A DNA stretch of 64,000 nucleotides, taken from NCBI RefSeq assembly GCF_007666205.1, contig NZ_VDOR01000003.1, positions 258,722-322,721 on the forward strand, read 5' to 3'. Each line of letters opens with the position of its first letter. Position 1 is the stretch's first letter. The stretch comes from Kocuria palustris (GTDB lineage: Bacteria > Actinomycetota > Actinomycetes > Actinomycetales > Micrococcaceae). Below the pieces are notes generated by a model. It saw only the letters and a list, made by a program, of their open reading frames with translations. It did not search any database and was not told the DNA's origin. Shown one piece after another: positions 7,683 through 16,250 of the stretch. Position numbers and translations under genes: made by a program.

Positions 7683-8810
7683 ATGACCGATTCCCCCGCC
7701 CCGGACCTGCTCCCCGCCGATCACGGACCCGCCGGGGACCTCCCCGGCCTCGCCGAGCGCGTGCGCGCGACCATGCTGGGCGGGGCACTGGCCGATGCCC
7801 TGGCGCTGTCCGCGCGGGCGGACGGCGCGGATGGCGAAGGCGGCGCGGGGGCCGCCCGCGACGCGGCAGCGGCCGGGCCCGATGCCGCGACCGCAGCGGG
7901 CGAGGACCGTCCGCTGCGGATCGGCGCCGACACCCAGCTGTCGCTCTACACGATGGACGGCCTGCTCGAGGCGATCGAATGGGCCGCCGCCGGCGAGGCC
8001 GCCGATGAGACCGCCTGCCAGTGGCTGGCCCAGCTGCGGTGGCTGCGCACCCAGGACGTCGAGTGGCCGGAGCAGGCGCCCTCGCCCCTGCCGCGATGGA
8101 TCGACGACCGCGCGGTGCTCCACGCCGACCGCGGCCATCAGGGACAGACCCTGGAAGCGCTGCGCACGGGGATGATGGGCGAGGTCGAGCGGCCCGTCCT
8201 GCCCGAGGCGGACGACCGCACGGTCGCCGTCCGCTCGATCCCCTACGGCCTGCTGCCCGTGGGGTGGCGCTCGATCGCCCCCCTGACGATCGATGCCGCA
8301 GCCATCACCCACGGGGACGCCGAGGCCCAGACCGCCTCGACGGCGCTGGCCCTCACGCTGCAGGCCGCCGCGGCGGCCGGCTGCCGGGGCGAGCCGCAGC
8401 CGGTGCGCGCCGCCGCCGAGGCCGCGCTGTCGGTGCTCGACCGTCTCACCCGGCCATCGCAGCGCACCGCGCAGCTGCTGCGCGAGGCCGTGGACGACGA
8501 GGCTCCGGAGCACGCAGCCGGGCAGGACGACGGCTCGGCCCCCGCAGCCGTGGCTCGGGGGGTCCGCGCGGCGCTCCACGCCGAGGAGCGCGGCGTCGAC
8601 CCCGAGGAGCAGTGGGAGTCCGCCGTGACCGCGGCCCTGGGCGGCGACGCCGGACGCGAGCGGACCTGTGCGCCCGTGGCAGGGTCTCTCACCGCAGCCG
8701 CCCTGGGCGCGGCCGCCCTGCCGGAGGCGCGGCTCGCGCGGCTCGACGCCCGCGAGGTGATCGAGGAGGCCGCCCGCCGATGGGTCGAGGGCCTGGGCAT
8801 CACCGGCTGA
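7683..8810 (+). CDS. ADP-ribosylglycohydrolase-like protein with altered metal-binding residues
   Basis: Members of the DraG/ARH fold remove ADP-ribose from proteins or nucleic acids using two magnesium ions. The 375-residue product has the general layout: an N-terminal LGGALADALAL where family members have GDALG, GADTQLSLYTMDGLLEAI (from residue 81) where active enzymes read (D/S)DDTQ..., and VAGSLTAAALGAAALPEARL near the C-terminus where active enzymes carry a further metal-binding Asp pair. Several magnesium ligands therefore look substituted, so the protein may be a pseudo-enzyme or use a changed site. The start is set by the leaderless promoter. Its stop codon directly abuts that of the convergent phosphotransferase. 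The family call is moderately sure, the activity uncertain. Confidence 0.68.
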   Translation: MTDSPAPDLLPADHGPAGDLPGLAERVRATMLGGALADALALSARADGADGEGGAGAARDAAAAGPDAATAAGEDRPLRIGADTQLSLYTMDGLLEAIEWAAAGEAADETACQWLAQLRWLRTQDVEWPEQAPSPLPRWIDDRAVLHADRGHQGQTLEALRTGMMGEVERPVLPEADDRTVAVRSIPYGLLPVGWRSIAPLTIDAAAITHGDAEAQTASTALALTLQAAAAAGCRGEPQPVRAAAEAALSVLDRLTRPSQRTAQLLREAVDDEAPEHAAGQDDGSAPAAVARGVRAALHAEERGVDPEEQWESAVTAALGGDAGRERTCAPVAGSLTAAALGAAALPEARLARLDAREVIEEAARRWVEGLGITG

Positions 8811-9680
8811 TCAGCGCCGCAGCAGGGCGCGCAGCCGCGTGTCGATCCACTCGTCGGCGCGGGCCACCGCCTGGTTGACCTGGGCGGTGTCGAGATCCTG
8901 GACCAGGGTGTAGGCCACCGACTGCATGGGCGTGATCCGGGCGTGCAGCCGGGCGCGGTGCATGGTCTCCGAGGGCAGGAGGCGGTCCAGGCGGGCCCAC
9001 CCGTAGGACAGCGCCAGCGTCGCGACGTCCTGGGCCGGGTCGCCGAGGCAGGCGTGGTCCCAGTCGATGACGCCGGCCAGCCGCTCCCCGTCCCAGATCA
9101 TGTTGTGGCTCATCAGATCGGAGTGCACGAGGTGCGGCGGCACGACGTCGAGCTCGGCCAGGTCGCGGATCGCGCGGCGGGCCAGATCGCGGTTGCGCGG
9201 CAGCAGCCGCGGCACGACGTCGTCGAGCATGATGCGGCGGCGCCGGTGCCCGCCCCAGTGCTCTCCCGGCCGGTCCAGGAAGCCGTCGAACGAGTCCGTG
9301 TCCGTGCCCCAGAGCTGCTCGAGCAGCGACACGAGCTCCGCGCCCTCGGCGCTGCCCCACCGATGCGCGCCGCGCACCCACGACAGGGCCACGGCCGCGT
9401 GGCCGCGCCGGCTGTGGACCCGGGTGAGCGGACGCGGCGTGGCGAACGAGTACTCGGGCAGGCGCCGCAGGACCTCCGTGCGGCGGGACAGGCTGCGGCG
9501 GGCCGAGGGGTTCTTGGCGATGCGCACGCACAGCCGCCCGTCGACGTCGACGACGACATGCGCCGACCCGCTGGTGATCATCCTCCAGGTGCTCGGATCG
9601 GAGCGCTCCCCCAGCTCGTCCAGGGCCGCGTCGACGACGTCGGCGAACGGGAGCATGCGCTTCATGCCGAGAGCGACCAT
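8811..9680 (-). CDS. APH-family phosphotransferase (small-molecule kinase-like)
   Basis: A 289-residue protein of the aminoglycoside phosphotransferase/choline kinase superfamily. The catalytic loop is HSDLMSHNMIW, and the metal-binding segment that follows is IDWDHACLGDPAQDVA. An N-terminal lobe with VVVDVDGRLCVRIAK supplies the nucleotide-binding strand. The substrate is unknown; most chromosomal members are not resistance enzymes. I chose the ATG one base after the rdgB stop because GAGGTG lies 7 bases upstream; a more distal start would overlap rdgB by 32 bases. It is the last gene of the rph-rdgB transcription unit. A link to nucleotide or tRNA quality control is only positional. Confidence 0.75.
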   Translation of the reverse strand: MVALGMKRMLPFADVVDAALDELGERSDPSTWRMITSGSAHVVVDVDGRLCVRIAKNPSARRSLSRRTEVLRRLPEYSFATPRPLTRVHSRRGHAAVALSWVRGAHRWGSAEGAELVSLLEQLWGTDTDSFDGFLDRPGEHWGGHRRRRIMLDDVVPRLLPRNRDLARRAIRDLAELDVVPPHLVHSDLMSHNMIWDGERLAGVIDWDHACLGDPAQDVATLALSYGWARLDRLLPSETMHRARLHARITPMQSVAYTLVQDLDTAQVNQAVARADEWIDTRLRALLRR

Positions 9681-9681
9681 G

Positions 9682-10374
9682 TCAGGACACCTCGCTCCGT
9701 CCCGTCCCGTCATCGCCGGGCCCGGGGGACAGCAGGCGCACCAGATGCGGCGCGAGGGCGGCCATGGCCCGGCCCCGGTGGCTGATCCGGTTCTTGTGCT
9801 CCGGCTCGAGCTGGGCGCACGTGAGCTCGAGCCCCTCCGGGCGCAGCACGGGGTCGTAGCCGAAGCCGTGCTCGCCCGCAGGCTCCCGCAGCACGGTGCC
9901 GCGCAGCCGGCCGAGCTCGACCCGCTCCTCTCCCCGGGGGGTCACGAGGGCGGCCGCGCAGACGAAGCCCGCCCCGCGGTGCTCGTCGTCGATGTCGGCG
10001 AGCTGGGCCAGCAGCAGATCCAGGTTGGCGCGGTCGTCGCCGTGCCTGCCGGACCAGCGCGCCGAGAAGATGCCCGGGGCGCCGTGCAGCACGTCGACGG
10101 CGAGCCCGGAGTCGTCGGCCACCGCGGGCAGGCCCGAGGCCTCGGCCGCGGCGCGGGCCTTGAGCAGGGCGTTCTCCTCGAAGGTCGTCCCGGTCTCGCG
10201 GACGTCCGGAAGCCCCAGGCTGCCCGCGTCCACCACGGCGGCCTCGACGTCCAGGTCCGGAAGGCGCTGGGCGAGCATGGCCCGCAGCTCGGCCAGCTTC
10301 CCGGCATTGCGGGTGGCCAGCACCAGCCGGGCGCCCTCCGGGATCCGCACCGGCGCTGCGCTGGGCTCAGGCAT
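9682..10374 (-). CDS. rdgB: RdgB/HAM1-family XTP/dITP pyrophosphatase
   Basis: Hydrolyses non-canonical purine nucleoside triphosphates (dITP, XTP, ITP) to monophosphates, keeping deaminated bases out of DNA and RNA. The 230-residue product shows the substrate-binding N-terminus [14 protein letters not shown], the central metal/base-binding block [28 protein letters not shown], and the C-terminal SHRGRAM, all diagnostic. The ATG lies inside the end of rph (8-base overlap), so the two are translationally coupled, as in many bacteria. The next gene starts one base after its stop. Confidence 0.94.
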   Translation of the reverse strand: MPEPSAAPVRIPEGARLVLATRNAGKLAELRAMLAQRLPDLDVEAAVVDAGSLGLPDVRETGTTFEENALLKARAAAEASGLPAVADDSGLAVDVLHGAPGIFSARWSGRHGDDRANLDLLLAQLADIDDEHRGAGFVCAAALVTPRGEERVELGRLRGTVLREPAGEHGFGYDPVLRPEGLELTCAQLEPEHKNRISHRGRAMAALAPHLVRLLSPGPGDDGTGRSEVS

Positions 10375-11143
10375 CGCTGCTCTCCGCGAGGGTGCGCTCC
10401 TGGATCCGGGCCAGCTCGGCGCAGCCCGCCACTGCGAGGTCCAGGAGCCCGTTGAGCTCGTCGCGGTCGAACGGGACGCCCTCGGCGGTGCCCTGGACCT
10501 CGACGAAGCTGCCGGAGCCCGTCACGACGACGTTCATGTCGGTCTCGGCGCGGACGTCCTCGACGTACGGCAGGTCCAGCATGGGCGTGCCGTCGATGAT
10601 GCCCACCGACACGGCCGAGACCGAGTCGGTGAGGGGATCGCCGGTCACGAGGCCCTCGCGCCGGGCCCAGGCCATCGCCTCGCTGAGCGCGACGTAGGCG
10701 CCGGTGATGGCCGCGGTGCGCGTGCCGCCGTCGGCCTGCAGGACGTCGCAGTCCAGCACGACCGTGTTCTCCCCCAGGGCCTTGAGGTCGATGACCGCGC
10801 GCAGGGAGCGTCCGATCAGCCGGGAGATCTCGTGGGTGCGGCCGCCGATCCGGCCCTTGACGGACTCGCGCTGCGAGCGCGTGCCGGTGGCCCGGGGCAG
10901 CATGGCGTACTCGGCCGTGACCCAGCCGCGGCCCTCGCCGCGCAGCCAGCGGGGCACGCCCTCCGTCACGGAGGCGGTGCACAGCACGCGGGTCTGGCCG
11001 AACTCGATCAGCGCGGACCCTTCGGCCTGGGCCGACCAGCCGCGGGTGATGGTGATGGGCCGGAGGTCGTCGACCGCTCGGCCGTCCTTGCGGATCGCTG
11101 CGGCGGAGGGGGATGCGGACGGGGCGTCGGCCTGGGGAGTCAT
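10367..11143 (-). CDS. rph: ribonuclease PH
   Basis: Phosphorolytic 3'-to-5' exoribonuclease that trims tRNA 3' ends. The 258-residue product, slightly long because of a poorly conserved 20-residue N-terminus, contains [20 protein letters not shown], the family block [36 protein letters not shown], and [20 protein letters not shown] with the phosphate-site residues. A TAGGCT -10 element ends 7 bases before the ATG, so rph seems to start its own leaderless transcript even though murI and an MBL gene lie upstream on the same strand. The rph-rdgB pairing is common in bacteria. Confidence 0.95.
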   Translation of the reverse strand: MTPQADAPSASPSAAAIRKDGRAVDDLRPITITRGWSAQAEGSALIEFGQTRVLCTASVTEGVPRWLRGEGRGWVTAEYAMLPRATGTRSQRESVKGRIGGRTHEISRLIGRSLRAVIDLKALGENTVVLDCDVLQADGGTRTAAITGAYVALSEAMAWARREGLVTGDPLTDSVSAVSVGIIDGTPMLDLPYVEDVRAETDMNVVVTGSGSFVEVQGTAEGVPFDRDELNGLLDLAVAGCAELARIQERTLAESSDA

Positions 11144-11150
11144 GGCCGTC

Positions 11151-11156
11151 AGCCTA
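11151..11156 (-). promoter_or_regulatory. leaderless promoter of rph
   Basis: On the minus strand this is TAGGCT, separated from the rph ATG by exactly 7 bases and with no ribosome-binding site between. It lies in the 53-base gap behind the MBL hydrolase gene. Confidence 0.5.
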
Positions 11157-11196
11157 GCCGTGACGCGGCGGGATGGGCCACCGCCGATCGGCGCGC

Positions 11197-12105
11197 TCAG
11201 GCGCGGTCGGCGGGGTCTGCGGAGGCTCCCTGGTTCGGATCGACCACGCGCATGGCCCGGGTCACCGGCCCGGCGCCGGCCGCGCCGGAGACGGGCCGGC
11301 CGGCGGTGCGGGCGCGGTCCGAGACGATGCGGTACGACGTCGCGGGCTGAGCCAGCGAGATCGGCCCGGTGAAGGCCCGGGATGCCTCGGCGACCGCCCG
11401 CGAGGGCGAGTTCCAGACCGGCAGGTGCGTCAGCATGAGCTCATCGGCCTGCGCGGCCGCGGCCGTCTCGCCGGCGCGCAGGCCCGTGAGGTGGATCCCT
11501 CGGAACTCGTCGCGCTCCTCGTGGTAGGCGGCCTCGCACAGGAACAGGTCGGCTCCCCGCGCGGCCTCGGTCAGGCCGTCGCAGGCGTCGCTGTCCCCGG
11601 AGTACGTGAGCACCGAGGTGCCGTGGCGGCCGTCGTACTCGACGCGCAGCGCGAAGGGGTCCTCGACCGGGTGCTCGACGCGGTGCGGCGTGATCCGGAA
11701 CGGCCCGATCTCCACGGCGACCCCCTCCTGCCACTCGCCCACGGTGAACTCCGCATCGATCGGGGCCTCCGCGTCCAGCACGTGGCCGGCGCGCAGGTAG
11801 TCCTCCATGTGCGGCGGGCCCCAGACCGGGACCGGACCGCCGCTCCAGCCGCGGGGATCCCACTTCACCGCGACGTGCAGCCCGGCCAGGTCGACGCAGT
11901 GATCCGGGTGCAGGTGGCTGATCAGCACCGCGTCGATGTCGTTCAGGTCGATGTGCCGCTGCAGCGCGCCCAGGGAGCCGTTGCCGAGGTCCATGAGCAG
12001 CCGCCAGTCCCGGCCGTCGTGGTCGGTCCCGGTGAGCAGGTAGCAGGAGGCGGGCGAATCGGGGCCGGCGAAGGAGCCGGTGCAGCCGATGACGGTCAGG
12101 ATCAT
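11197..12105 (-). CDS. MBL-fold hydrolase, ribonuclease Z/cyclic-nucleotide phosphodiesterase type
   Basis: A 302-residue metallo-beta-lactamase-fold protein. The N-terminus [19 protein letters not shown] is the opening seen in the RNase Z/cAMP-phosphodiesterase branch. It carries [15 protein letters not shown] (HxHxDH), then a GDSDACDGL aspartate and a C-terminal [10 protein letters not shown] histidine. Its ATG overlaps the murI stop by 4 bases, so it is coupled to murI; the murI-MBL-rph-rdgB order recurs in actinobacteria. Candidate substrates are 3',5'-cyclic nucleotides or RNA ends, but the sequence does not decide. About 40 residues at the C-terminus look disordered. Confidence 0.8.
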   Translation of the reverse strand: MILTVIGCTGSFAGPDSPASCYLLTGTDHDGRDWRLLMDLGNGSLGALQRHIDLNDIDAVLISHLHPDHCVDLAGLHVAVKWDPRGWSGGPVPVWGPPHMEDYLRAGHVLDAEAPIDAEFTVGEWQEGVAVEIGPFRITPHRVEHPVEDPFALRVEYDGRHGTSVLTYSGDSDACDGLTEAARGADLFLCEAAYHEERDEFRGIHLTGLRAGETAAAAQADELMLTHLPVWNSPSRAVAEASRAFTGPISLAQPATSYRIVSDRARTAGRPVSGAAGAGPVTRAMRVVDPNQGASADPADRA

Positions 12106-13079
12106 GGGGCGGTGCCTTCGGCGTCGGAGGCGGGAGCGGACACGGGCAGGGAGGCGGTGGCGTCGGACGCGCGGTCCGGGGCGATCGCGGACAGCGAGCC
12201 GGTCGGGAACTGCTCGGCGACGGAGCCCACATGGCGCACCGCGGTGACCTCGGGGCCCAGGAAGCGGCGCGCGAGCACCTGGAAGGGCTCGGGGTCCCCG
12301 GTGGCCAGGAACTCGTGGGGCACCTGCGGCGGCTGGACGCGGGCCAGGTCGTGGCGCACGAGCGCCCGGTACACGTCCTTGGCCGTCTCCTCGGCGGAGG
12401 AGACGAGCGTCACGGACTCCCCCATCACGTAGGAGATCACGCCGGTGAGCAGCGGGTAGTGCGTGCACCCCAGCACGAGGGTGTCCACGCCCGTGTCCTG
12501 CAGCGGACGCAGGTACTCCTGCGCGGTCTCGAGGACCTCGGGACCGGTCGTGACGCCGGCCTCCACGAACGGCACGAAGCGCGGGCAGGCCACCGACCGG
12601 ACGTCGAGCTGCGGGGCCGCGGCGAACGTGTCCTCGTAGGCCCGGGAGCCGACGGTCGCCTGGGTCGCGATCACGCCGATGCGGCCGTTGCGGGTCGAGG
12701 AGACCGCCCGGCGCACCGCCGGCTGGATGACCTCGACCACCGGGATGCCGTAGGCGCGGGTGTAGCGCTCGCGGGCATCGCGCAGCACGGCGGCCGAGGC
12801 GGTGTTGCACGCGATGACCAGGACCTTGACCCCGGAGTCCACGAGCTCGTCCATGATCCGCAGCGCGTGGGCCCGGACCTCGGCGATCGGCAGCGGACCG
12901 TACGGCCCGTTCCGGGTGTCGCCGACGTACACGATGCGCTCATCCGGCAGCTGGTCGATGATCGCCCGGGCGACGGTCAGTCCGCCGACCCCGGAGTCGA
13001 AGACTCCGATGGGAGCATCGGGTGACGGGCCCGTGACGGGCCCGCCGCTGTCCTCTGTGATCCCCGGGTTCTCGTGCAT
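12102..13079 (-). CDS. murI: glutamate racemase
   Basis: Cofactor-independent racemase that makes D-glutamate for the peptidoglycan stem peptide. The 325-residue product has the N-terminal [16 protein letters not shown], the first catalytic cysteine in [11 protein letters not shown], and the second in [11 protein letters not shown], the pair that abstracts and returns the alpha proton. [14 protein letters not shown] is also conserved. About 60 C-terminal residues are Ala/Pro-rich, beyond the usual ~270. The ATG lies 9 bases after a TACCCT -10-like hexamer, giving at most a very short leader. It heads the murI-MBL cluster through an ATGA overlap. Confidence 0.94.
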   Translation of the reverse strand: MHENPGITEDSGGPVTGPSPDAPIGVFDSGVGGLTVARAIIDQLPDERIVYVGDTRNGPYGPLPIAEVRAHALRIMDELVDSGVKVLVIACNTASAAVLRDARERYTRAYGIPVVEVIQPAVRRAVSSTRNGRIGVIATQATVGSRAYEDTFAAAPQLDVRSVACPRFVPFVEAGVTTGPEVLETAQEYLRPLQDTGVDTLVLGCTHYPLLTGVISYVMGESVTLVSSAEETAKDVYRALVRHDLARVQPPQVPHEFLATGDPEPFQVLARRFLGPEVTAVRHVGSVAEQFPTGSLSAIAPDRASDATASLPVSAPASDAEGTAP

Positions 13080-13088
13080 AAGTCCCAC

Positions 13089-13094
13089 AGGGTA
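13089..13094 (-). promoter_or_regulatory. candidate -10 element for murI
   Basis: The minus-strand hexamer TACCCT lies 9 bases before the ATG, so the leader would be only a few bases long or absent. Confidence 0.4.
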
Positions 13095-13161
13095 GACCCG
13101 GCCGGCGCGAGCCTCGGAACTCAGCGGCTCCGAGGTCGCGCAGATCACTTCACACGCTGAC

Positions 13162-13773
13162 TCATGAGCGCTGCGGATCGGGGCCGTCCGAGCCCGCGGG
13201 GTCCTCCGGGAGGTCGAGCAGCATGGCCTCGATCAGCGAGTTCTGCACCCACGAGACGAACGAGTACACGACGGCCATGTAGGTCTCGGTGTCCTTCACG
13301 CGCCCGCCCGCGGCCTTCTCCACGCGGCGCGCCTCCTCCTCCGAATCGATGCCCAGACGGGTCGAGAGCACCAGGCGGACGTCGTTGAGCGCCCGCGAGA
13401 CGTCCACCGCGGCCGACGGGCTCAGGCGGACCGGGTCGGACTCGAAGGCCAGCGCGGCGGCGCGCAGCGACGCGACCTTCTGCTCGCGCAGGGAGCGGTC
13501 GGTGAAGCGGCGGAACTCGCGGGCCCGCTCCTCGTCCGCGCTGGCGTCGGGCAGCAGCCGCCGCACGGCGGGATCGCTCGGCGCCTCGACCTGGTCATCG
13601 GCGCCCAGCAGCACCTCGAGCGGGTCGGCATCCGCCGAAGCGCTCGCAGCGCCGTCCGCCGGGAGCTCGAGCATCCCGATGATGTCCTGGAAGAGCCGGC
13701 CCAGCAGTCCGCGCTCGTCGGCGGAGAGGCGGGCGGTGAGCCCGTCGGGCCCGGAGCGGAATCCGCGGGCCAT
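13162..13773 (-). CDS. DUF2017 protein
   Basis: A 203-residue soluble protein of a family found almost only in actinobacteria and of unknown function. Its ATG shares bases with the clpS stop codon (ATGA), a linkage seen widely in the phylum, which hints at a role near ClpS/ClpP proteolysis. Visible features are an N-terminal [20 protein letters not shown], a middle helix-rich portion with [20 protein letters not shown], and a conserved C-terminal half with [17 protein letters not shown] and [20 protein letters not shown], which is hydrophobic but not clearly membrane-spanning. No catalytic motif is evident. Confidence 0.85.
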   Translation of the reverse strand: MARGFRSGPDGLTARLSADERGLLGRLFQDIIGMLELPADGAASASADADPLEVLLGADDQVEAPSDPAVRRLLPDASADEERAREFRRFTDRSLREQKVASLRAAALAFESDPVRLSPSAAVDVSRALNDVRLVLSTRLGIDSEEEARRVEKAAGGRVKDTETYMAVVYSFVSWVQNSLIEAMLLDLPEDPAGSDGPDPQRS

Positions 13774-14159
13774 CAGCGCCCGCCTCCCGCGGCGTCGCCG
13801 CCGTCTCCTCCGGCGCGCTCGTAGGTCGCCATGAGGCCGTAGCCGTGCAGCGCGGCCACGTGGCGCTCCGCCTCCTCGAGCGTGCCCTCGGCGACGATGG
13901 CCCGGCCCTGCTCGTGCACCTCGAGCATCAGCGCGTGGGCCTTGGCCGTGCTGAAGCCGAAGTGGGTGCGGAAGACCCAGGTCACCCAGGACATGAGGTT
14001 GACGGGGTCGTCCCAGACCACGACGTGCCAGGGGATCTCCAGGGAGGTGCGCTGCTCGGTCGCGACGTCCGCGCGCTCGTCCAGATCGGGACCGAGCGCG
14101 GCGGGACCCATGGTCGCGGCCGCGCGCAGGTGCGGGCCGGTTCTCGTGTGCAGGCGCAT
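13773..14159 (-). CDS. clpS: ATP-dependent Clp protease adaptor ClpS
   Basis: ClpS delivers N-degron substrates to the ClpA/ClpC chaperone of the Clp protease. The core is clear: WHVVVWDDPVNLMSWVTWVF forms the substrate-binding pocket (family D-D-P/N motif), followed by FGFSTAKAHALMLEVHEQGR and AERHVAALHGYGLMATYERA. The 128-residue call includes a variable N-terminal arm. Several in-frame ATGs exist; I favour this one because a TACGAT -10 element lies 10 bases upstream, leaving almost no leader. A shorter start 48 bases downstream is also possible. It is coupled to DUF2017 downstream and divergent from pncB. Confidence 0.88.
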   Translation of the reverse strand: MRLHTRTGPHLRAAATMGPAALGPDLDERADVATEQRTSLEIPWHVVVWDDPVNLMSWVTWVFRTHFGFSTAKAHALMLEVHEQGRAIVAEGTLEEAERHVAALHGYGLMATYERAGGDGGDAAGGGR

Positions 14160-14169
14160 GATGGGCTCC

Positions 14170-14175
14170 ATCGTA
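14170..14175 (-). promoter_or_regulatory. candidate -10 element for clpS
   Basis: The minus-strand TACGAT is placed so that the transcript would start within a few bases of the clpS ATG. It faces away from the pncB promoter 60 bases further on. Confidence 0.4.
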
Positions 14176-14234
14176 GGCGTCGGCTCCGACACCCGCGCGG
14201 GTCCTGACAGGCCCCTGCCGCCGGGCGCGGCCAG

Positions 14235-14240
14235 TACAGT
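14235..14240 (+). promoter_or_regulatory. leaderless promoter of pncB
   Basis: TACAGT ends exactly 7 bases before the GTG start of pncB, with no ribosome-binding site in between. Confidence 0.5.
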
Positions 14241-14247
14241 GGCCCCC

Positions 14248-15576
14248 GTGGAATCGAGCAACCGGACCTGGTCCCCCGCCCCGACGTCGCTGCTGACGGA
14301 TCACTACGAGCTGACCATGCTGCAGGCCGCCCTGCGCGACGGCACGGCGCAGCGGCGCAGCGTCTTCGAGGTGTTCTCCCGCCGCCTGCCGGCCGGGCGG
14401 CGCTACGGCGTCGTGGCCGGCACGGGCCGCTTCCTCGAGGGCCTGGCGCAGTTCCGCTTCGACGACGAGCGCCTGGCCTTCCTGGAGCGCACCGGCGTCG
14501 TCGAGGGATCGACGCTCGAGTGGCTGGCGGACTTCCGCTTCACCGGCGACATCAGCGGCTACGCCGAGGGCGACCTGTGGTTCCCGCACTCGCCGATCCT
14601 GCGCATCGAGTCGACGTTCGCCGAGGCCTGCATCCTGGAGACCTACGTCCTGTCGGTGCTCAACTACGACTCCGCCGTGGCCTCGGCCGCCTCGCGCATG
14701 ATCAGCGCCGCGGGGGATCGGCCCTGCCTCGAGATGGGGTCGCGCCGCGCCTCCGAGGAGTCCGCCGTGGCCGCCGCCCGCGCCGCGGTGATCGCCGGCT
14801 TCGCGGGGACCTCGAACCTCGAGGCCGGCTTCCGCTACGGGCTGACGACCATCGGGACCTCCGCGCACTCGTTCACGCTGCTGCACGACGACGAGGAGAC
14901 GGCCTTCCGCTCCCAGCTCGAGACCATGGGCCGCGGCACCACCCTGCTCGTGGACACCTACGACGTCGAGAAGGCGGTCCGCCTGGCCGTCGAGCTCGCC
15001 GGCCCGGAGCTCGGCGCCGTCCGCGTGGACTCCGGCGACCTGGTCGATCAGGCCGGCCGGGTGCGCGCGCTGCTCGACAGCCTCGGCAACCACCGCACCA
15101 GGATCACCGTGACCTCCGATCTCGACGAGTACGCCATCGCGGCCCTGGCCGCGGCCCCCGTGGACTCCTACGGCGTGGGCACCCGCCTGGTCACCGGCTC
15201 CGGGGCCCCCACGTCCTCCATGGTCTACAAGCTCGTGGCCCGCGAGGGCGCCGACGGCCGGCTCGAGCCCGTGGCCAAGGCGTCCTCCGGCAAGGCCTCG
15301 ACGGGCGGGCGCAAGTCGGCCCTGCGCCGGCGCGACCTCGGCGGCGTGGCCACCCACGAGATCGTGGGGGTCGGCCACGAGCCCGCCGACGACGGCGACG
15401 ACCGCCCGCTCATGCAGGACTTCATGCGCGGCGGCGAGCTGCTCGAGGGCTGGACCGGCGCCGAGGCCGTGGACCGCGCCCGCGAGCGCCACGCGGCCTC
15501 CGTGCAGGAGATGCCGCGCGCGGCCACCCGCCTCTCCGAGGGCGAGGCCGCGATCCCCACCGTGATCGAGAGCTGA
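14248..15576 (+). CDS. pncB: nicotinate phosphoribosyltransferase
   Basis: Converts nicotinate and PRPP to nicotinate mononucleotide in the NAD salvage (Preiss-Handler) pathway. The 442-residue product opens with SLLTDHYELTMLQAALRDG, the family start, and carries GSRRASEESAVAAARAA and FAGTSNLEAGFRYGL in the middle. LVDTYDVEKAV and VRVDSGDL follow, both part of the phosphoribosyl-binding barrel, then GVGTRLVTGSGAP. The GTG start is set by a leaderless promoter 7 bases upstream. pncA follows after 11 bases, so nicotinamide to nicotinate to NaMN is encoded as one unit. Confidence 0.94.
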   Translation: MESSNRTWSPAPTSLLTDHYELTMLQAALRDGTAQRRSVFEVFSRRLPAGRRYGVVAGTGRFLEGLAQFRFDDERLAFLERTGVVEGSTLEWLADFRFTGDISGYAEGDLWFPHSPILRIESTFAEACILETYVLSVLNYDSAVASAASRMISAAGDRPCLEMGSRRASEESAVAAARAAVIAGFAGTSNLEAGFRYGLTTIGTSAHSFTLLHDDEETAFRSQLETMGRGTTLLVDTYDVEKAVRLAVELAGPELGAVRVDSGDLVDQAGRVRALLDSLGNHRTRITVTSDLDEYAIAALAAAPVDSYGVGTRLVTGSGAPTSSMVYKLVAREGADGRLEPVAKASSGKASTGGRKSALRRRDLGGVATHEIVGVGHEPADDGDDRPLMQDFMRGGELLEGWTGAEAVDRARERHAASVQEMPRAATRLSEGEAAIPTVIES

Positions 15577-15587
15577 GAGGACCCGCC

Positions 15588-16211
15588 ATGCGCACCGCCC
15601 TGATCGTCGTCGACGTCCAGAACGACTTCTGCGAGGGGGGATCCCTGGCCGTCTCCGGCGGCGCGGCCGTCGCCGCCGGGATCTCCGAGCACATCGAGGC
15701 CCGCCACGGCGACTACAACGCCATCGTGGGCACCCTCGACTGGCACATCTCCCCGGGCTCGCACTTCTCCGAGGAGCCGGACTTCCGGACCTCGTGGCCG
15801 GTGCACTGCGTCGCCGAGACGGAGGGCGCCGAGACGCACGACGACCTCGAGACCGACCGCATCGAGGCATGGTTCCGCAAGGGCGAGTACGAGGCCGCCT
15901 ACTCCGGCTTCGAGGGCGTGCTCGCCCCCGAGACCTCGACCCCGCTGGGCGGCGTCGAGGAGGATCCCGAGGACGCGGACGACGAGGAGCCCGTGAGCCT
16001 GGACGACTGGCTGCGCGAGCGCGGCATCGACGCGGTCGACATCGTGGGCCTGGCGGCCGATCACTGCGTGCGCGCCACGGCCCTGGACGCCGCCGACGCC
16101 GGCTACGAGACCCGGGTCCTGCTGCACCTCAGCGCCGGTGTGTCCGAGGAGACCACGGCCGAGGCGATCCAGCGGCTCGAGGACGCCTCCGTGGAGGTCG
16201 TGCGGGGCTGA
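15588..16211 (+). CDS. pncA: nicotinamidase (isochorismatase superfamily)
   Basis: Deamidates nicotinamide to nicotinate, feeding the preceding pncB; the same enzyme type activates pyrazinamide in mycobacteria. The 207-residue product has the catalytic Asp in LIVVDVQNDFCEGGSLAV, metal-binding residues in LDWHISPGSHF, a catalytic Lys in FRKGEYEAAYSGF, and the nucleophilic Cys in GLAADHCVRATALDA. An acidic insertion of about 20 residues (EEDPEDADDEEP) precedes the Cys segment. The ATG is 11 bases after the pncB stop, within reach of GAGAGGA, so the two are cotranscribed. Confidence 0.92.
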   Translation: MRTALIVVDVQNDFCEGGSLAVSGGAAVAAGISEHIEARHGDYNAIVGTLDWHISPGSHFSEEPDFRTSWPVHCVAETEGAETHDDLETDRIEAWFRKGEYEAAYSGFEGVLAPETSTPLGGVEEDPEDADDEEPVSLDDWLRERGIDAVDIVGLAADHCVRATALDAADAGYETRVLLHLSAGVSEETTAEAIQRLEDASVEVVRG

Positions 16212-16215
16212 CAGC

Positions 16216-16230
16216 CCCCGAGCGCCGGGG
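16216..16230. terminator. short hairpin between convergent pncA and helicase genes
   Basis: CCCCG, five bases, CGGGG, immediately after the pncA stop. It is short but well placed for either strand. Confidence 0.3.
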
Positions 16231-16250
16231 ACGCCGGGCCGTCGACGGTC

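Noticed and set aside
13162-15870. 902-residue minus-strand frame extending upstream of DUF2017
   Set aside because: Only its last 203 residues are conserved (DUF2017); the rest is antisense to pncB and clpS sequence. The start was moved to the ATG that overlaps the clpS stop.
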